Shown here piece after piece: positions 36,663 through 45,386 of a DNA stretch of 64,000 nt. The stretch's first letter is position 1. The number at the start of each line of letters is the position of its first letter. A program made the position numbers and the translations under genes. A model generated the notes under the pieces. It saw nothing but the letters and a program-made list of their open reading frames with translations, ran no database searches and had not been told where the DNA came from. Source of the stretch: Aminobacter sp. HY435 (GTDB taxonomy: Bacteria > Pseudomonadota > Alphaproteobacteria > Rhizobiales > Rhizobiaceae); the NCBI RefSeq assembly GCF_027568395.1, contig NZ_JANKZL010000001.1, positions 1-64,000 of the forward strand, in the 5' to 3' direction.

Positions 36663-37541
36663 ATGATATCACTTGAAGGCAAAGCGGTGGTCATCACCGG
36701 CGCCGGCTCCGGCCTTGGCGCGGCATACGCCCGCCATGCGGCCCATCTTGGCGCGAGGGTCGTCGTCAACGACATCAGCGCTGCGGCGGCGCAGTCGACG
36801 GTCGATTCCATCAACGCGGCTGGCGGCCGGGCGGTCGCGCACGCGGGTGATGTTTCATCGTGGAGCTATGCCCAGTCACTTGTCGATGCCTGCATCGATG
36901 CATTCGGTTCGATCAACGGCGTTGTCAACAACGCGGGCATCCTGCGCATCGGCAAGATTCTTGAGTTCACCGAGGCCGACCTTCGCCAGATGATCGAGGT
37001 CAACCTGATCGGCACCGCGGCCTGCGCCAGCCATGCCGCACGGCGCATGTTGGCTGCCGGAAAGGGCGGTTCGATCCTCAACGTTGCTTCGGGCTCGCAG
37101 GCCGGCGACGTCGCGCTCGGTGGCTACAGCGCGACCAAGGGCGGCATCGCCTCCTTGACCTACAGCTGGGCGATGGAGCTGCGTGGTACCGGCGTGCGCG
37201 TCAACGCACTGTCGCCATTGGCCGAAACCGCTATGGCAGCCCAGAACAAGGCGCTGATGGCCGAACAGGCGGCCAACCGCGAGGTGCACTACGCCGCCCT
37301 GCCCGATCCCGACGTGAATGCCCCTGTGGTCAGCTTCCTGTTGTCGGACGCTGCCGAACAGATCAACGGCCAGGTGGTCCGCATTGCCGGCAAGCAGCTG
37401 TCTTTCGTCACCCATCCTCTGATCGCCGACCCGGTACTCGAAGGCGATTGGAACGACGTTGCGGTGCAGGCGGCCTTCGCCGGCACCCTGGTCGAAAGGC
37501 AGCAACCGCTTGGTCTCGGCTATTCGAGGAAACCCAATTGA
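36663..37541 (+). CDS. SDR-family oxidoreductase
   Basis: 292-aa short-chain dehydrogenase starting MISLEGKAVVITGAGSGLG, with NNAG, a Ser in NVASGSQAG and catalytic YSATK. It resembles the N-terminal domain of the peroxisomal MFE-2 and related 3-hydroxyacyl-CoA or 17-beta-hydroxysteroid dehydrogenases (TGAGSGLGAAYA). GGGAGG lies 8 bases before the ATG. Its stop overlaps the TTG start of the next SDR (TTGA), so the two are co-translated. Confidence 0.87.
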   Translation: MISLEGKAVVITGAGSGLGAAYARHAAHLGARVVVNDISAAAAQSTVDSINAAGGRAVAHAGDVSSWSYAQSLVDACIDAFGSINGVVNNAGILRIGKILEFTEADLRQMIEVNLIGTAACASHAARRMLAAGKGGSILNVASGSQAGDVALGGYSATKGGIASLTYSWAMELRGTGVRVNALSPLAETAMAAQNKALMAEQAANREVHYAALPDPDVNAPVVSFLLSDAAEQINGQVVRIAGKQLSFVTHPLIADPVLEGDWNDVAVQAAFAGTLVERQQPLGLGYSRKPN

Positions 37542-38431
37542 ACGCGAAAACGCCAGAGAAGCCGGTAGCGGTCGTCACCGGCGCCAGCCGCGGACTCGGC
37601 CGCGGCATCGCCATTGCGCTCGGTGAAGCCGGCTTCACCGTCTATTGTACCGGCCGCAGCGACAGGGCCGCGATCGGCCCGTGGGCCGGCACGGTTCGCG
37701 ACACCGCCGAGGAGATCGACAAGGCCGGCGGCAAAGGAATCGTGGCGATCTGCGATCACCTCGACGATGGCCAGACCGAAGCGCTGTTCAAACGCGTCGA
37801 CGCCGAGCAAGGTCGCCTCGACCTGCTGGTCAACAACGCCTTCGCCATGCCCGACTGGGCCGTCCCGGACGGCAATTTCTGGGAGCGCCCGCTGTCGCTG
37901 TGGCGCGACATGATCGATGTCGGTTTGCGTTCGAGCTATGCGGCCAGCCATTTCGCTGCGCCGATAATGGTGCGCCAAGGTTCCGGCCTGATCGCCAACA
38001 CTTCTGGCCCCGGTGGCAAGGTCTATCGCCACAGCCTTCCCTACGGCGTCGGCAAGGCTGGCCAGGACAAGCTGGCGCACGACATGGCGCACGAGCTGAA
38101 GCCGTTCGGCGTTGCCGCGATTTCGCTCTGGCCGGGCCTGATCGGCACCGAACGCACCCTGGCGGGAATCGCTGCCGGCGGGGTCGTCGGCGACAATGCC
38201 GGCAACCTGCCCCACATCGAAACGCCCTATTTCATCGGCCGCGTGCTCGCGGCCATTCACAATTCCGGCGACGCAATGACGCTCAGCGGCGGCACGTTCT
38301 ATTCGACGGAGCTCGCCGAGCGCTTGGGCGTCGTCGACGCAGACGGCCGCCTTCCAGTGTCGCGCCGCCCGATGTTTGGTGCGCCACTGTACCATCCCCT
38401 GTCTGAAGACATCGCCCTGGGAACATCATGA
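37538..38431 (+). CDS. SDR-family oxidoreductase (DHRS1-like)
   Basis: 297-aa SDR of the DHRS1-like group: TGASRGLGRGIAIALGEAG, YCTGRS, then CDHLDD and NNAFAMP in place of NNAG, and catalytic YGVGK. The TTG start at 37538 follows GAGGA and overlaps the stop of the preceding SDR; no ATG fits. The function of DHRS1-like bacterial proteins is poorly known. Its stop overlaps an ATG that opens a 57-codon ORF before the TetR gene. Confidence 0.82.
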   Translation: MNAKTPEKPVAVVTGASRGLGRGIAIALGEAGFTVYCTGRSDRAAIGPWAGTVRDTAEEIDKAGGKGIVAICDHLDDGQTEALFKRVDAEQGRLDLLVNNAFAMPDWAVPDGNFWERPLSLWRDMIDVGLRSSYAASHFAAPIMVRQGSGLIANTSGPGGKVYRHSLPYGVGKAGQDKLAHDMAHELKPFGVAAISLWPGLIGTERTLAGIAAGGVVGDNAGNLPHIETPYFIGRVLAAIHNSGDAMTLSGGTFYSTELAERLGVVDADGRLPVSRRPMFGAPLYHPLSEDIALGTS

Positions 38432-38601
38432 TGGCTGCTGACAGCGATACGAATCCTGAATATGTCCGGGCTTACAGGAGCGCGAAGCGTATTATAGTCG
38501 ATTTGGCGAGAGGCTCCCGGCGCGGGCGATTCGACCCTTGGTTGTCGTGCAGGTCAGCGATAACCCTCGAACGCATCCCGGGCGCGGAGTCGCGGCGTTG
38601 A
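38428..38601 (+). CDS. Possible 57-residue ORF coupled to the SDR and TetR genes
   Basis: An ATG at 38428 overlaps the SDR stop (ATGA) and opens a basic 57-residue frame (MMAADSDTNPEYVRAYRSAK...), ending in TGA within a TTGA just before the TetR gene. No homologue is known to me and no independent ribosome binding site is clear. It may be a small coupled protein or merely spacer. Confidence 0.3.
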   Translation: MMAADSDTNPEYVRAYRSAKRIIVDLARGSRRGRFDPWLSCRSAITLERIPGAESRR

Positions 38602-38615
38602 GCAGGATGGCGCGT

Positions 38616-39353
38616 ATGGCACAAACGGACGGTGGTATTGGCGCGGACACACTGGATCGCGACGGCTCGGTGCGCGCGGCGACCAACCCGCGCAAGGAGC
38701 TGGTTCGCGAGCAACTGATCGACATTGCCGCCGAGCTGTTCGACAGCAAGGGCTACGTCCAGACCAGCATCAACGACATCGCCCAGGCACTCGGCCTCGG
38801 CCGTTCTGCCGTCTACCACTACTTCCGCAACAAGGAAGAGATGCTGGCGGCACTGGTCGAATCCGAGGCGCTGACGCCTTCGAACAGGCTGCAGGAATTG
38901 ATGGCCGAGCCCGGTCTGTCGCCATCGGAACGCATCCGCCGGGCAGTGGTTGACGGCATCGTGCGGCGCCTGTCGTCCGGCGCGCGCTTCATCCTGTTGT
39001 CCCGGCTCGAGACGCAGATTCCGGAAGCGCTCGGCCCCCTCTACAATCAGGGTCGCCGGCACATCTACGATTTCTACGTCCGCTGCATTTCCGATGGCAT
39101 GGCGACGGGCGAGTTCCGCACGGTCGACCCCAAGGTGACTGCGTTTGCCGTGATCGGCATGGCCAACTGGACGTCTCGCTGGTACTCGCCTTCAGGCGCA
39201 AGGACGCCGACCGAGATCGGCGAGATCATCGCGGATCTCGCGCTGTCCGGCTTGCGCGCGCATGACGACCGTCCACGTGACGCCGAAGCGGTGCGCCAGA
39301 CCATTTCCGGCCTGCGCCAGCAGATCGACGAGTTGGAAAAGCTGGTAAAATAG
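38616..39353 (+). CDS. TetR-family regulator, KstR2-like
   Basis: 245-aa regulator with an N-terminal TetR HTH (SINDIAQALGLGRSAVYHYF) after a 25-residue basic tail. The ligand domain ends with WTSRWYSPSGARTPTEIGE, which resembles WVSVRWYRPGG in M. tuberculosis KstR2, the HIP-CoA-responsive repressor of C/D-ring genes (recalled sequence). The last 25 residues form an extra coiled helix (RQTISGLRQQIDELEKLVK). It lies centrally in the ipd island and is the best candidate for binding the ATCGTCC-N4-GGACGAT operators, with a CoA thioester as inducer. The start at 38616 has AGG 9 bases upstream; the ATG at 38607 is possible. Confidence 0.85.
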   Translation: MAQTDGGIGADTLDRDGSVRAATNPRKELVREQLIDIAAELFDSKGYVQTSINDIAQALGLGRSAVYHYFRNKEEMLAALVESEALTPSNRLQELMAEPGLSPSERIRRAVVDGIVRRLSSGARFILLSRLETQIPEALGPLYNQGRRHIYDFYVRCISDGMATGEFRTVDPKVTAFAVIGMANWTSRWYSPSGARTPTEIGEIIADLALSGLRAHDDRPRDAEAVRQTISGLRQQIDELEKLVK

Positions 39354-39359
39354 GAAAAT

Positions 39360-39381
39360 GGCCGCCGGTGTGCCGGCGGCC
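39360..39381. terminator. Hairpin between convergent TetR and VOC genes
   Basis: GGCCGCCGG (39360-39368) pairs with CCGGCGGCC (39373-39381) around TGTG, 6 bp after the TetR stop and 24 bp before the VOC stop. It is a likely bidirectional terminator; the flanks are AAAAT and GCCAATTT. Confidence 0.7.
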
Positions 39382-39405
39382 GCCAATTTGCCCTTACAAG
39401 GTCGA

Positions 39406-40011
39406 TCAGTCGAATTTCACGCCGGCATGCGCGATGAACGCACTGTAGGTGTCGAAGCGGATGATCGGATCAGAGCCGGCATAGGCGCGGATATGGTCGA
39501 GAACTGCCTGGCGTGACCGACGCCACATTGGCGGCACGATCTCGAGCATCGGTCCGTAGAGTGACGGCGACTTGTAGTAGATGATCGACTGTGACTGGCC
39601 GGCGACGCGGATCTCGTAGTCGCGCACGTAGCCCGCTGCTTCGACGCGGCTCGTTGCCTCGTCGTGATCGTGCACCCAGAAACCGAGATGCTGGAGCCCT
39701 TCGCGACCTTCGTTGAGAAAATCGGCATAGGGCGACGACGCGTCGTTGGTCTGTTCGATCAGCTCAATCTGCACGTCGCCCATATAGGCGAAGGCCAGCC
39801 TGAGTTCGACCTGCACCGGTTGGCCGCGATGATAGGTCGTGCCGACCGGCTGGCTGACGCCACGTTCCATGAAGATGAAGGGACCGACGCCGAACACGTC
39901 GATCCAGTGGCGCATCGCCTTTTCGATATCACGGACCACAAAGCCGAGCTGGGTGGCAGGTCCAAGTATGGGCCTGAGACCCGGTTGAATTTCGATCTCA
40001 GTTCCAGTCAT
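39406..40011 (-). CDS. VOC-superfamily protein (glyoxalase_4-like)
   Basis: 201-aa vicinal-oxygen-chelate fold protein starting MTGTEIEIQPGLRPILGPATQ. QLGFVVRDIEKAMRHWIDVFGVGPF opens the first beta-alpha module, and LQHLGFWVHDHDEATSRVEAAG opens the second. The family covers epimerases such as methylmalonyl-CoA epimerase, lyases and dioxygenases. GGGAGGG precedes the ATG. It is the second gene of the thiolase operon (26-bp gap). Propionyl- or methyl-branched CoA products would arise from C/D-ring breakdown, so an epimerase is possible but unproven. Confidence 0.82.
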   Translation of the reverse strand: MTGTEIEIQPGLRPILGPATQLGFVVRDIEKAMRHWIDVFGVGPFIFMERGVSQPVGTTYHRGQPVQVELRLAFAYMGDVQIELIEQTNDASSPYADFLNEGREGLQHLGFWVHDHDEATSRVEAAGYVRDYEIRVAGQSQSIIYYKSPSLYGPMLEIVPPMWRRSRQAVLDHIRAYAGSDPIIRFDTYSAFIAHAGVKFD

Positions 40012-40037
40012 TGGACCCTCCCAGGTAGTCAGTCTCG

Positions 40038-41243
40038 TCAGTTGTAGATTTCGAACAGGCCGGCAGCACCCATGCCACCGCCGACACACATGGTGACGAC
40101 GCCATACTTTGCGCCACGACGGCGACCTTCGATCAGCAGATGACCGGTCGTGCGTGCGCCGGTCATGCCGAACGGATGGCCCACGGCAATGGCGCCGCCA
40201 TTGACGTTTAGCTTTTCCGGGTCGATTCCAAGCGTGTCGCGGCAATAGATTGCCTGGCTGGCGAATGCCTCGTTGAGCTCCCACAGGCCAATGTCATCGA
40301 CGGTGAGGCCGTGCCGCTTAAGCAGCTGGGGCACGGCGAAAACCGGACCGATGCCCATTTCTTCAGGCGCGCAGCCGGCAACCGCCATGCCGCGATAAGC
40401 GCCAAGCGGCTTCAGACCGAGCTGCTCGGCGCGCTTGGCTTCCATGACGACGAGTGCTGCTGCGCCGTCGGAAAGCTGCGACGAGTTGCCGGCGGTGATG
40501 TATTCGCCGACCTTGACGACTTCGCCATCGGCGAACACCGGCTTCAGCTTTGCCAGGCCTTCGAGATTGGTATCGGCGCGGAAACCCTCGTCCTCGGCCA
40601 GCGTCACGTCGTGGAAGCTGGTCTCGTTGGTTTCCTTGTTGACCACCATCTTGCGCGAGGCCATCGGCACGATTTCGTCGTTGAAGCGACCGGCCTGGTG
40701 AGCGGCGGCCGTGCGCAGCTGGCTGGCCAGCGAGAATTCGTCCTGCGCTTCGCGGCTGACGCCGTACTTCTTGGCGACGATCTCGGCGGTCTCGATCATC
40801 GTCATGTACATATGCGGCCACTGCGAGGTCACCGCCTGCGAGCGGGCACGGTAGCTGTTCTTGTGCTTGTTCTGGGTCAGGCTGATCGACTCGACACCGC
40901 CGGCGACGACCGTCTCCATGCCGTCGACGATGATCTGCTTGGCCGCGATCGAAACGGCCATCAGGCCGGACGAGCACATGCGGTCGATGGTCATGCCCGG
41001 CACGCTGTCGGGCAGGCCGGCTGCGGCTGCGGTCAGGCGGCCAATGTTGTAGCCTTGCGTGCCCTGCTGCGCGGAGCAGCCCAGGATGACGTCTTCCACA
41101 GCATCGAGCGCGATGCCGGCGCGTTTGACCGCCTCGCGAACCGCGTGGCCCGACAGGGCCGGCGCCTCGGTGTCGTTGAAGGCGCCGCGAAAGGCTTTGC
41201 CGATTGGGGTGCGGGCGACAGAAACGATGACGGCTTCGCGCAA
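40038..41243 (-). CDS. Acetyl-CoA acetyltransferase / 3-ketoacyl-CoA thiolase
   Basis: 401-aa thiolase. Nucleophilic Cys is in RMCSSGLMA, the GHP His in [14 protein letters not shown], and the second Cys in [17 protein letters not shown] is also present. The TTG start at 41243 ([20 protein letters not shown]) has GGAG 7 bases upstream and aligns with thiolase N-termini; the frame's ATG at 41276 adds 11 unlikely residues. In the C/D-ring pathway a thiolase cleaves side-chain and ring-derived 3-ketoacyl-CoAs. It does not look like FadA6 specifically. Operator S6 lies 128 bp upstream. Confidence 0.92.
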   Translation of the reverse strand: MREAVIVSVARTPIGKAFRGAFNDTEAPALSGHAVREAVKRAGIALDAVEDVILGCSAQQGTQGYNIGRLTAAAAGLPDSVPGMTIDRMCSSGLMAVSIAAKQIIVDGMETVVAGGVESISLTQNKHKNSYRARSQAVTSQWPHMYMTMIETAEIVAKKYGVSREAQDEFSLASQLRTAAAHQAGRFNDEIVPMASRKMVVNKETNETSFHDVTLAEDEGFRADTNLEGLAKLKPVFADGEVVKVGEYITAGNSSQLSDGAAALVVMEAKRAEQLGLKPLGAYRGMAVAGCAPEEMGIGPVFAVPQLLKRHGLTVDDIGLWELNEAFASQAIYCRDTLGIDPEKLNVNGGAIAVGHPFGMTGARTTGHLLIEGRRRGAKYGVVTMCVGGGMGAAGLFEIYN

Positions 41244-41371
41244 GGGATTGCTCCAGAACTGCTTATGTTTCGGCAAGGAACCGGGGGCGAAGCGGTCTTT
41301 GCAACCGCCCTCGAAAACGCCCGGAACCGAAGTTTTCCAGCTACTTGCCTAGGAGCGACGCGATCGCCGAA

Positions 41372-41391
41372 CATCGTCTGAAAAGACTAAC
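41372..41391 (-). promoter_or_regulatory. Regulon operator S6, upstream of the thiolase operon
   Basis: CATCGTCTGAAAAGACTAAC on the plus strand; the core GTCT-GAAA-AGAC is a perfect inverted repeat. It lies between the end of the ipdAB operon (41429) and the thiolase start, 128 bp from the latter, so the thiolase unit appears to have its own promoter. Confidence 0.7.
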
Positions 41392-41428
41392 GGTCGGCGC
41401 GGACGATTTTCCCGCGCCGATGTTGCCG

Positions 41429-42199
41429 TCAGACGTGATAGCCGCCATCGACATTGATGACCTCGCCGGAGATGAAGCCGGCGCGGCTGGAGGCGAGGAA
41501 CGACACGGCTTCGGCAATGTCGATCGCCTTGCCGTTGCGGCGCAGTGGCGTGTTCATCGCCGCGGCCTGCATGTACTTGTCGTCGATAAAGCCGAGCTTG
41601 CTGAGTTCGGTGTGCTGGCCGGTCTCGATGATCCCCAGCGCCACGCCATTGGAGCGGATGCCATAGCGGCCCTCCTCCTTGGCAACGCCCTTCATCAGCG
41701 CATGCACCGCCGACTTCGGCACGACGGAGAGGCCGTCCGCAGCGGCGAAGCGGTACTGCGCCGAGCTCTGGCAGGCGACGATCGAGCCACGCGTCTTGCG
41801 CAAATGCGGGATCGCGTAATGGACGACGTTGAAGAAGCCGAAGGCGTCCTGCATCAGGTGCTTGCGCATCTGTTCCGGTTCGATCTTGCTGAGATGAATC
41901 AGCGGCACCAGCGGCCCGGCCGCGTAGACGACCGTATGGACGCCGCCACCGGCATCCGCAACACCATCGATGAACGCGCGTGTCGCCTCGACATCCTCGA
42001 TGTTGAGCTTGTGGATCGAGGCCTTGCGCCCCTCGCCGCGGACCGTCTCGGCCGCAGCCTCCGCCTTGGCCTGGTTGCTGTGATAGGTCAGCGCCACATC
42101 GCAGCCGTCACGGGCCAGCACCCGGCAGATCTCGGCGCCGACGCCGCCGCTGCCACCGATGACGATAGCCGTTCCCTCGGCCGGATAAAGTCCGCTCAT
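41429..42199 (-). CDS. SDR-fold protein with the catalytic Tyr apparently replaced
   Basis: 256-aa SDR-fold protein, MSGLYPAEGTAIVIGGSGGVG. The cofactor loop is intact, but where Y-x3-K is expected the sequence reads LSVVPKSAVHAL: the Lys is present and Ser occupies the Tyr position. It may be an enoyl reductase-like or non-redox member, or use another proton donor. The start at 42199 has GGGAGG 6 bases upstream; the ATG at 42205 abuts that site. It is the last gene of the ipdAB operon, 12 bp after the kinase-like gene. Confidence 0.8.
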   Translation of the reverse strand: MSGLYPAEGTAIVIGGSGGVGAEICRVLARDGCDVALTYHSNQAKAEAAAETVRGEGRKASIHKLNIEDVEATRAFIDGVADAGGGVHTVVYAAGPLVPLIHLSKIEPEQMRKHLMQDAFGFFNVVHYAIPHLRKTRGSIVACQSSAQYRFAAADGLSVVPKSAVHALMKGVAKEEGRYGIRSNGVALGIIETGQHTELSKLGFIDDKYMQAAAMNTPLRRNGKAIDIAEAVSFLASSRAGFISGEVINVDGGYHV

Positions 42200-42211
42200 G
42201 TCCATCCTCCC

Positions 42212-43282
42212 TTATGATTTCATCGCCAGTTCGGCGTAATGCCAGCCGAATTCGGCGACGGGGCGCGCGAGTGCGCCGGCCTCGCGGGCGTGGGCGCTCG
42301 CCGCATTGCCGTCGACCACGCGTTTCATGATGCCCTGGCGAATGCCGGCAACGCGGAACAGGCTGTAGGCGAGATAGGCGTACCAATGGCGGTCCGACAC
42401 ACCGTGCTGCCCAGTCGCCTTGAGATAGGCGTCGCGGTAGCTGCGCTCGTCGGGGATGCCGAGTGCGCCGATGTCGAGGTCACCGAGCCCGCGATAGGGC
42501 TTGTTCGGCAGCCGCCACGTCAGCATGTGATAGGCAAAGTCGGCCATCGGCTCGCCGAGCGTCGACAACTCCCAATCGACCAGCGCCAGAACGCGCGGCT
42601 CGGTCGGATGGAACAGCATGTTGTCGATGCGGAAGTCGCCGTGGATCAGCGACGTGCGGGTTTCAGGCGGGATGTTGCCTGGCAGCCATTCGATCAGCCG
42701 GTCCATCGCCGCGATGGTTTCGGTCTCCGAGGCGCGGTACTGCTTGGTCCAACGTGCGACCTGCCGTGCGACATAGTCGGCCGGCTTGCCAAAACCCTCC
42801 AGGCCGACAGCCTTGTAGTCGGTCTTGTGCAGGGCGGCGGCGACGCGATTCATCTCCATGTAGATCGCGCGGCGCTCGGCCGGCGACTGATCCGGCAGCG
42901 ACGGCGCCCAGAAGGAACGTCCCTCCACGAAGTCCATGACGTAAAACATCGCGCCGACGATGCTTTCGTCGTCGCACAACAGCCGCGCGCCGGCCACCGG
43001 CACGTCGCTCTCGCGCAACGCGCTGATGACCCGGAATTCGCGATCAACGGCATGCGCCGACGGCAACAGCTTGCCGTCTGGCTTCTTGCGCAGTACCAGG
43101 CTGGGCTTGCCGTCGAAGGAAAGCAGCATCGTCGGATTGGACTGCCCGCCGCGAAAGCGCTCGACCGTCAGCTTTCCTTCACAGCCCTCGATATTGGCCT
43201 TGAGATAAGCATGCAGACGCGCGACATCGATCGGGCTGTCGGCAGCGAGCGGCTCGGTGCCGACGAAACGGCTGGCATCCAT
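42212..43282 (-). CDS. APH-family phosphotransferase (ACAD10/11- and LvaA-like kinase)
   Basis: 356-aa aminoglycoside-phosphotransferase-fold kinase. ERFRGGQSNPTMLL forms the N-lobe loop, the catalytic loop is HGDFRIDNMLF with its Asp, and the metal-binding Asp is in LVDWELST. These residues and the adjacent acyl-CoA dehydrogenase match the two-part system fused in vertebrate ACAD10/11 and split as LvaA/LvaC in Pseudomonas levulinate catabolism, where a 4-hydroxyacyl-CoA is phosphorylated and then rearranged. It is therefore not an antibiotic resistance gene. It sits 15 bp after the dehydrogenase gene in the ipdAB operon. Confidence 0.85.
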   Translation of the reverse strand: MDASRFVGTEPLAADSPIDVARLHAYLKANIEGCEGKLTVERFRGGQSNPTMLLSFDGKPSLVLRKKPDGKLLPSAHAVDREFRVISALRESDVPVAGARLLCDDESIVGAMFYVMDFVEGRSFWAPSLPDQSPAERRAIYMEMNRVAAALHKTDYKAVGLEGFGKPADYVARQVARWTKQYRASETETIAAMDRLIEWLPGNIPPETRTSLIHGDFRIDNMLFHPTEPRVLALVDWELSTLGEPMADFAYHMLTWRLPNKPYRGLGDLDIGALGIPDERSYRDAYLKATGQHGVSDRHWYAYLAYSLFRVAGIRQGIMKRVVDGNAASAHAREAGALARPVAEFGWHYAELAMKS

Positions 43283-43297
43283 GTCCCGCCTCCCCGC

Positions 43298-44506
43298 TCA
43301 GCCGATATCTGCGTATTTGGCCAGTTCGAGGCGCCCGATCTGGTTGCGGTGAACCTCGTCCGGACCGTCGGCGAAGCGCAACTTGCGGGCATGAGCGTAG
43401 TAGTTGGCAAGCACGAAGTCCTGCGACACGCCGGCGGCGCCATGCGCCTGGATGGCCCAGTCGATGACCTTGCAGGCCATGGTGGGGGCAGCGACCTTGA
43501 TCATGCCGATCTCGGCGCGCGCGGCCTTGTTGCCGACTGTGTCCATCATGTAGGCGGCCTTCAACGTCAGCAGGCGCGCCTGGTCGATCATGATGCGGGA
43601 TTCGGCGATGCGCTCGAGCGTCACGGACTGTTCGCCGATGGGACGGCCGAAGGCGACGCGGCTCTTCACGCGCCGGCACATCAGTTCGAGGCAGCGTTCG
43701 GCCAGGCCGATCAGGCGCATGCAGTGATGGATGCGGCCAGGTCCGAGGCGGCCTTGCGCGATTTCGAAGCCACGGCCTTCGCCCAGCAGCATGTTGGTCG
43801 CAGGTACTCGCACGTTCTCGAATGTCATGTCCATGTGGCCGTGCGGCGCGTCGTCATAGCCGAACACCGTCATCGGACGCAGAACCTTGATGCCGGGCGT
43901 ATCCATTGGCACCAGGATCATCGACTGCTGCTTGTGCTTGTGGGCACTCGGATCGGTCTTGCCCATGAAGATCAGCAGTTCGCAATGACGGTCGCCGACG
44001 CCCGAAATCCACCACTTGCGGCCGTTGATGACGTAGTCGTCGCCGTCGCGGACGATGGAGCTCTGGATATTGGTCGCATCGCTCGATGCGACATCAGGCT
44101 CGGTCATCGCGAAGGCCGAGCGGATCGAGCCGTCGAGCATGCCGGGCAGCCAGCGCGCCTTGTGCTCATTGGAGCCGTAGCGCTCGATGGTCTCGATGTT
44201 CCCGGTATCGGGTGCTGAACAATTGAAAATCTGCGACGAAAAATGCACGCGGCCCATGACTTCGCAGAGTGGCGCATATTCGGCATTGGTCAGACCGGCG
44301 CCATGTGCTGAATCCGGCAGGAACAGGTTCCACAGTCCGGCGTCCTTGGCCTTTGCCTTCAATTCTTCGAGGACTGGCGGATGGCCCCAGCGATCGGCCT
44401 CCACCTCTTCATGGTAGCGGCGTTCGTTCGGGTAGACATGCTCGTCCATGAACGCGTTCAGGCGTTTGAGCAGGCCATTTGTCTTTGCGCTGTATTCGAA
44501 GTCCAT
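43298..44506 (-). CDS. Acyl-CoA dehydrogenase, ACAD10/11-like
   Basis: 402-aa acyl-CoA dehydrogenase of the ACAD10/11 group: [52 protein letters not shown] and the diagnostic late segment [13 protein letters not shown] in place of the MCAD-type YEGT. With the kinase-like protein just downstream it probably converts a 4-phosphorylated acyl-CoA to an enoyl-CoA, allowing beta-oxidation past a 4-hydroxy group. It follows ipdB after a 68-bp gap with a strong hairpin. Confidence 0.87.
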   Translation of the reverse strand: MDFEYSAKTNGLLKRLNAFMDEHVYPNERRYHEEVEADRWGHPPVLEELKAKAKDAGLWNLFLPDSAHGAGLTNAEYAPLCEVMGRVHFSSQIFNCSAPDTGNIETIERYGSNEHKARWLPGMLDGSIRSAFAMTEPDVASSDATNIQSSIVRDGDDYVINGRKWWISGVGDRHCELLIFMGKTDPSAHKHKQQSMILVPMDTPGIKVLRPMTVFGYDDAPHGHMDMTFENVRVPATNMLLGEGRGFEIAQGRLGPGRIHHCMRLIGLAERCLELMCRRVKSRVAFGRPIGEQSVTLERIAESRIMIDQARLLTLKAAYMMDTVGNKAARAEIGMIKVAAPTMACKVIDWAIQAHGAAGVSQDFVLANYYAHARKLRFADGPDEVHRNQIGRLELAKYADIG

Positions 44507-44538
44507 GTCACGTCCGCCACTGGTATTTCAGGAGAAGT

Positions 44539-44573
44539 GCCGCCGGCATATTGGAATGCCGGCGGCGGTTTTT
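44539..44573 (+). terminator. Strong hairpin between ipdB and the acyl-CoA dehydrogenase gene
   Basis: GCCGCCGGCAT (44539-44549) pairs perfectly over 11 bp with ATGCCGGCGGC (44556-44566), and GGTTTTT follows on the plus strand. The U-run therefore serves plus-strand transcripts, although both flanking genes are on the minus strand. In the minus direction the hairpin lacks a U-run and may be a processing or attenuation element. Confidence 0.6.
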
Positions 44574-44574
44574 G

Positions 44575-45375
44575 TTACGCGGCTCGGATGCCGGGCGGGT
44601 TGCCCTTGAGCACGGTCGCGCGGATATTGTGCGGATCGAGCTTTGCGATGATCGCCAGCTGCGCCTCGGTCGGTGCGTCTGTGGTCGTCATGCCTTCCGC
44701 GCGCAGCAGCGGGAAGCCAGTCGCTTCCTGCACCTGCTCGAAGGTGACGCCCGGATGCAGCGACAGCACCTGCGGCGCATGGTCCGGGCCATTGTAGTCG
44801 AACACGCAGAGGTCGGTGATGACGCGGCCCAGCTTGACGTCGTCGGGCTTTGTGCCCTCTGGCCAGTTCTTCGCGTTGAAGCCGACGCTCGCCACCACAT
44901 CGACCTCACCCTCGACGAAGGTGCGCTTGCTGTGGTTGGGCAGGAACATCGAGTTCTTGTGGCAGAGGCTGTTGCCCGGGAAGCCACGGACGCCAAGCAT
45001 GGCGACCTTCGGCTTGTTGAAGTCGTCGCCAAGCGCCGAGATGTTGCCCTGGCCGTAGCGGTCCATCTGGACCGGCGTCACCATGGCATGGCGGCGTCCG
45101 CTCCAGACGCTGTCGAAGACGCGGTGATAGGGCATCCAGCCGGAGAATTTCGGCTTGAAGTCGCCGCGTGCGCCGAGCGGGATCGGGTCCTCGACCAGGT
45201 ATGCCTCACCGTCCGTCATCATGAGACCGGGCGCGCAGGTGAGCTTGGCCAGCCCAACCGCGAGACGCGGCAAGGGGCCGATACCGGTGGCGAGAACTTC
45301 TCCATCGTTGCGAAATGCTTCCGCACCGGCAACGATGATCAGTTCGGCAAGAGTGAATTCATTTGCAGTCGTCAT
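44575..45375 (-). CDS. ipdB: IpdB-like subunit of the steroid ring-cleaving hydrolase
   Basis: 266-aa CoA-transferase-fold beta subunit recognised as IpdB (ScdL2 in Comamonas). EFTLAELIIVAGAEAFRNDGE, GIGPLPRLAVGLAKL, DGEAYLVEDP, FVEGEVDVVASVG and GRVITDLCVFDYNG match the family. With IpdA it catalyses hydrolytic opening of the last steroid ring (COCHEA-CoA hydrolase) and is not a CoA-transferase despite its fold. It follows ipdA by 11 bp. Confidence 0.9.
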   Translation of the reverse strand: MTTANEFTLAELIIVAGAEAFRNDGEVLATGIGPLPRLAVGLAKLTCAPGLMMTDGEAYLVEDPIPLGARGDFKPKFSGWMPYHRVFDSVWSGRRHAMVTPVQMDRYGQGNISALGDDFNKPKVAMLGVRGFPGNSLCHKNSMFLPNHSKRTFVEGEVDVVASVGFNAKNWPEGTKPDDVKLGRVITDLCVFDYNGPDHAPQVLSLHPGVTFEQVQEATGFPLLRAEGMTTTDAPTEAQLAIIAKLDPHNIRATVLKGNPPGIRAA

Positions 45376-45386
45376 GTCGTATCCGA

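Noticed and set aside
42212-43282. Aminoglycoside resistance gene
   Set aside because: The APH fold is shared with ACAD10/11- and LvaA-like acyl-CoA kinases, and the adjacent ACAD10/11-like dehydrogenase makes metabolism far more likely.
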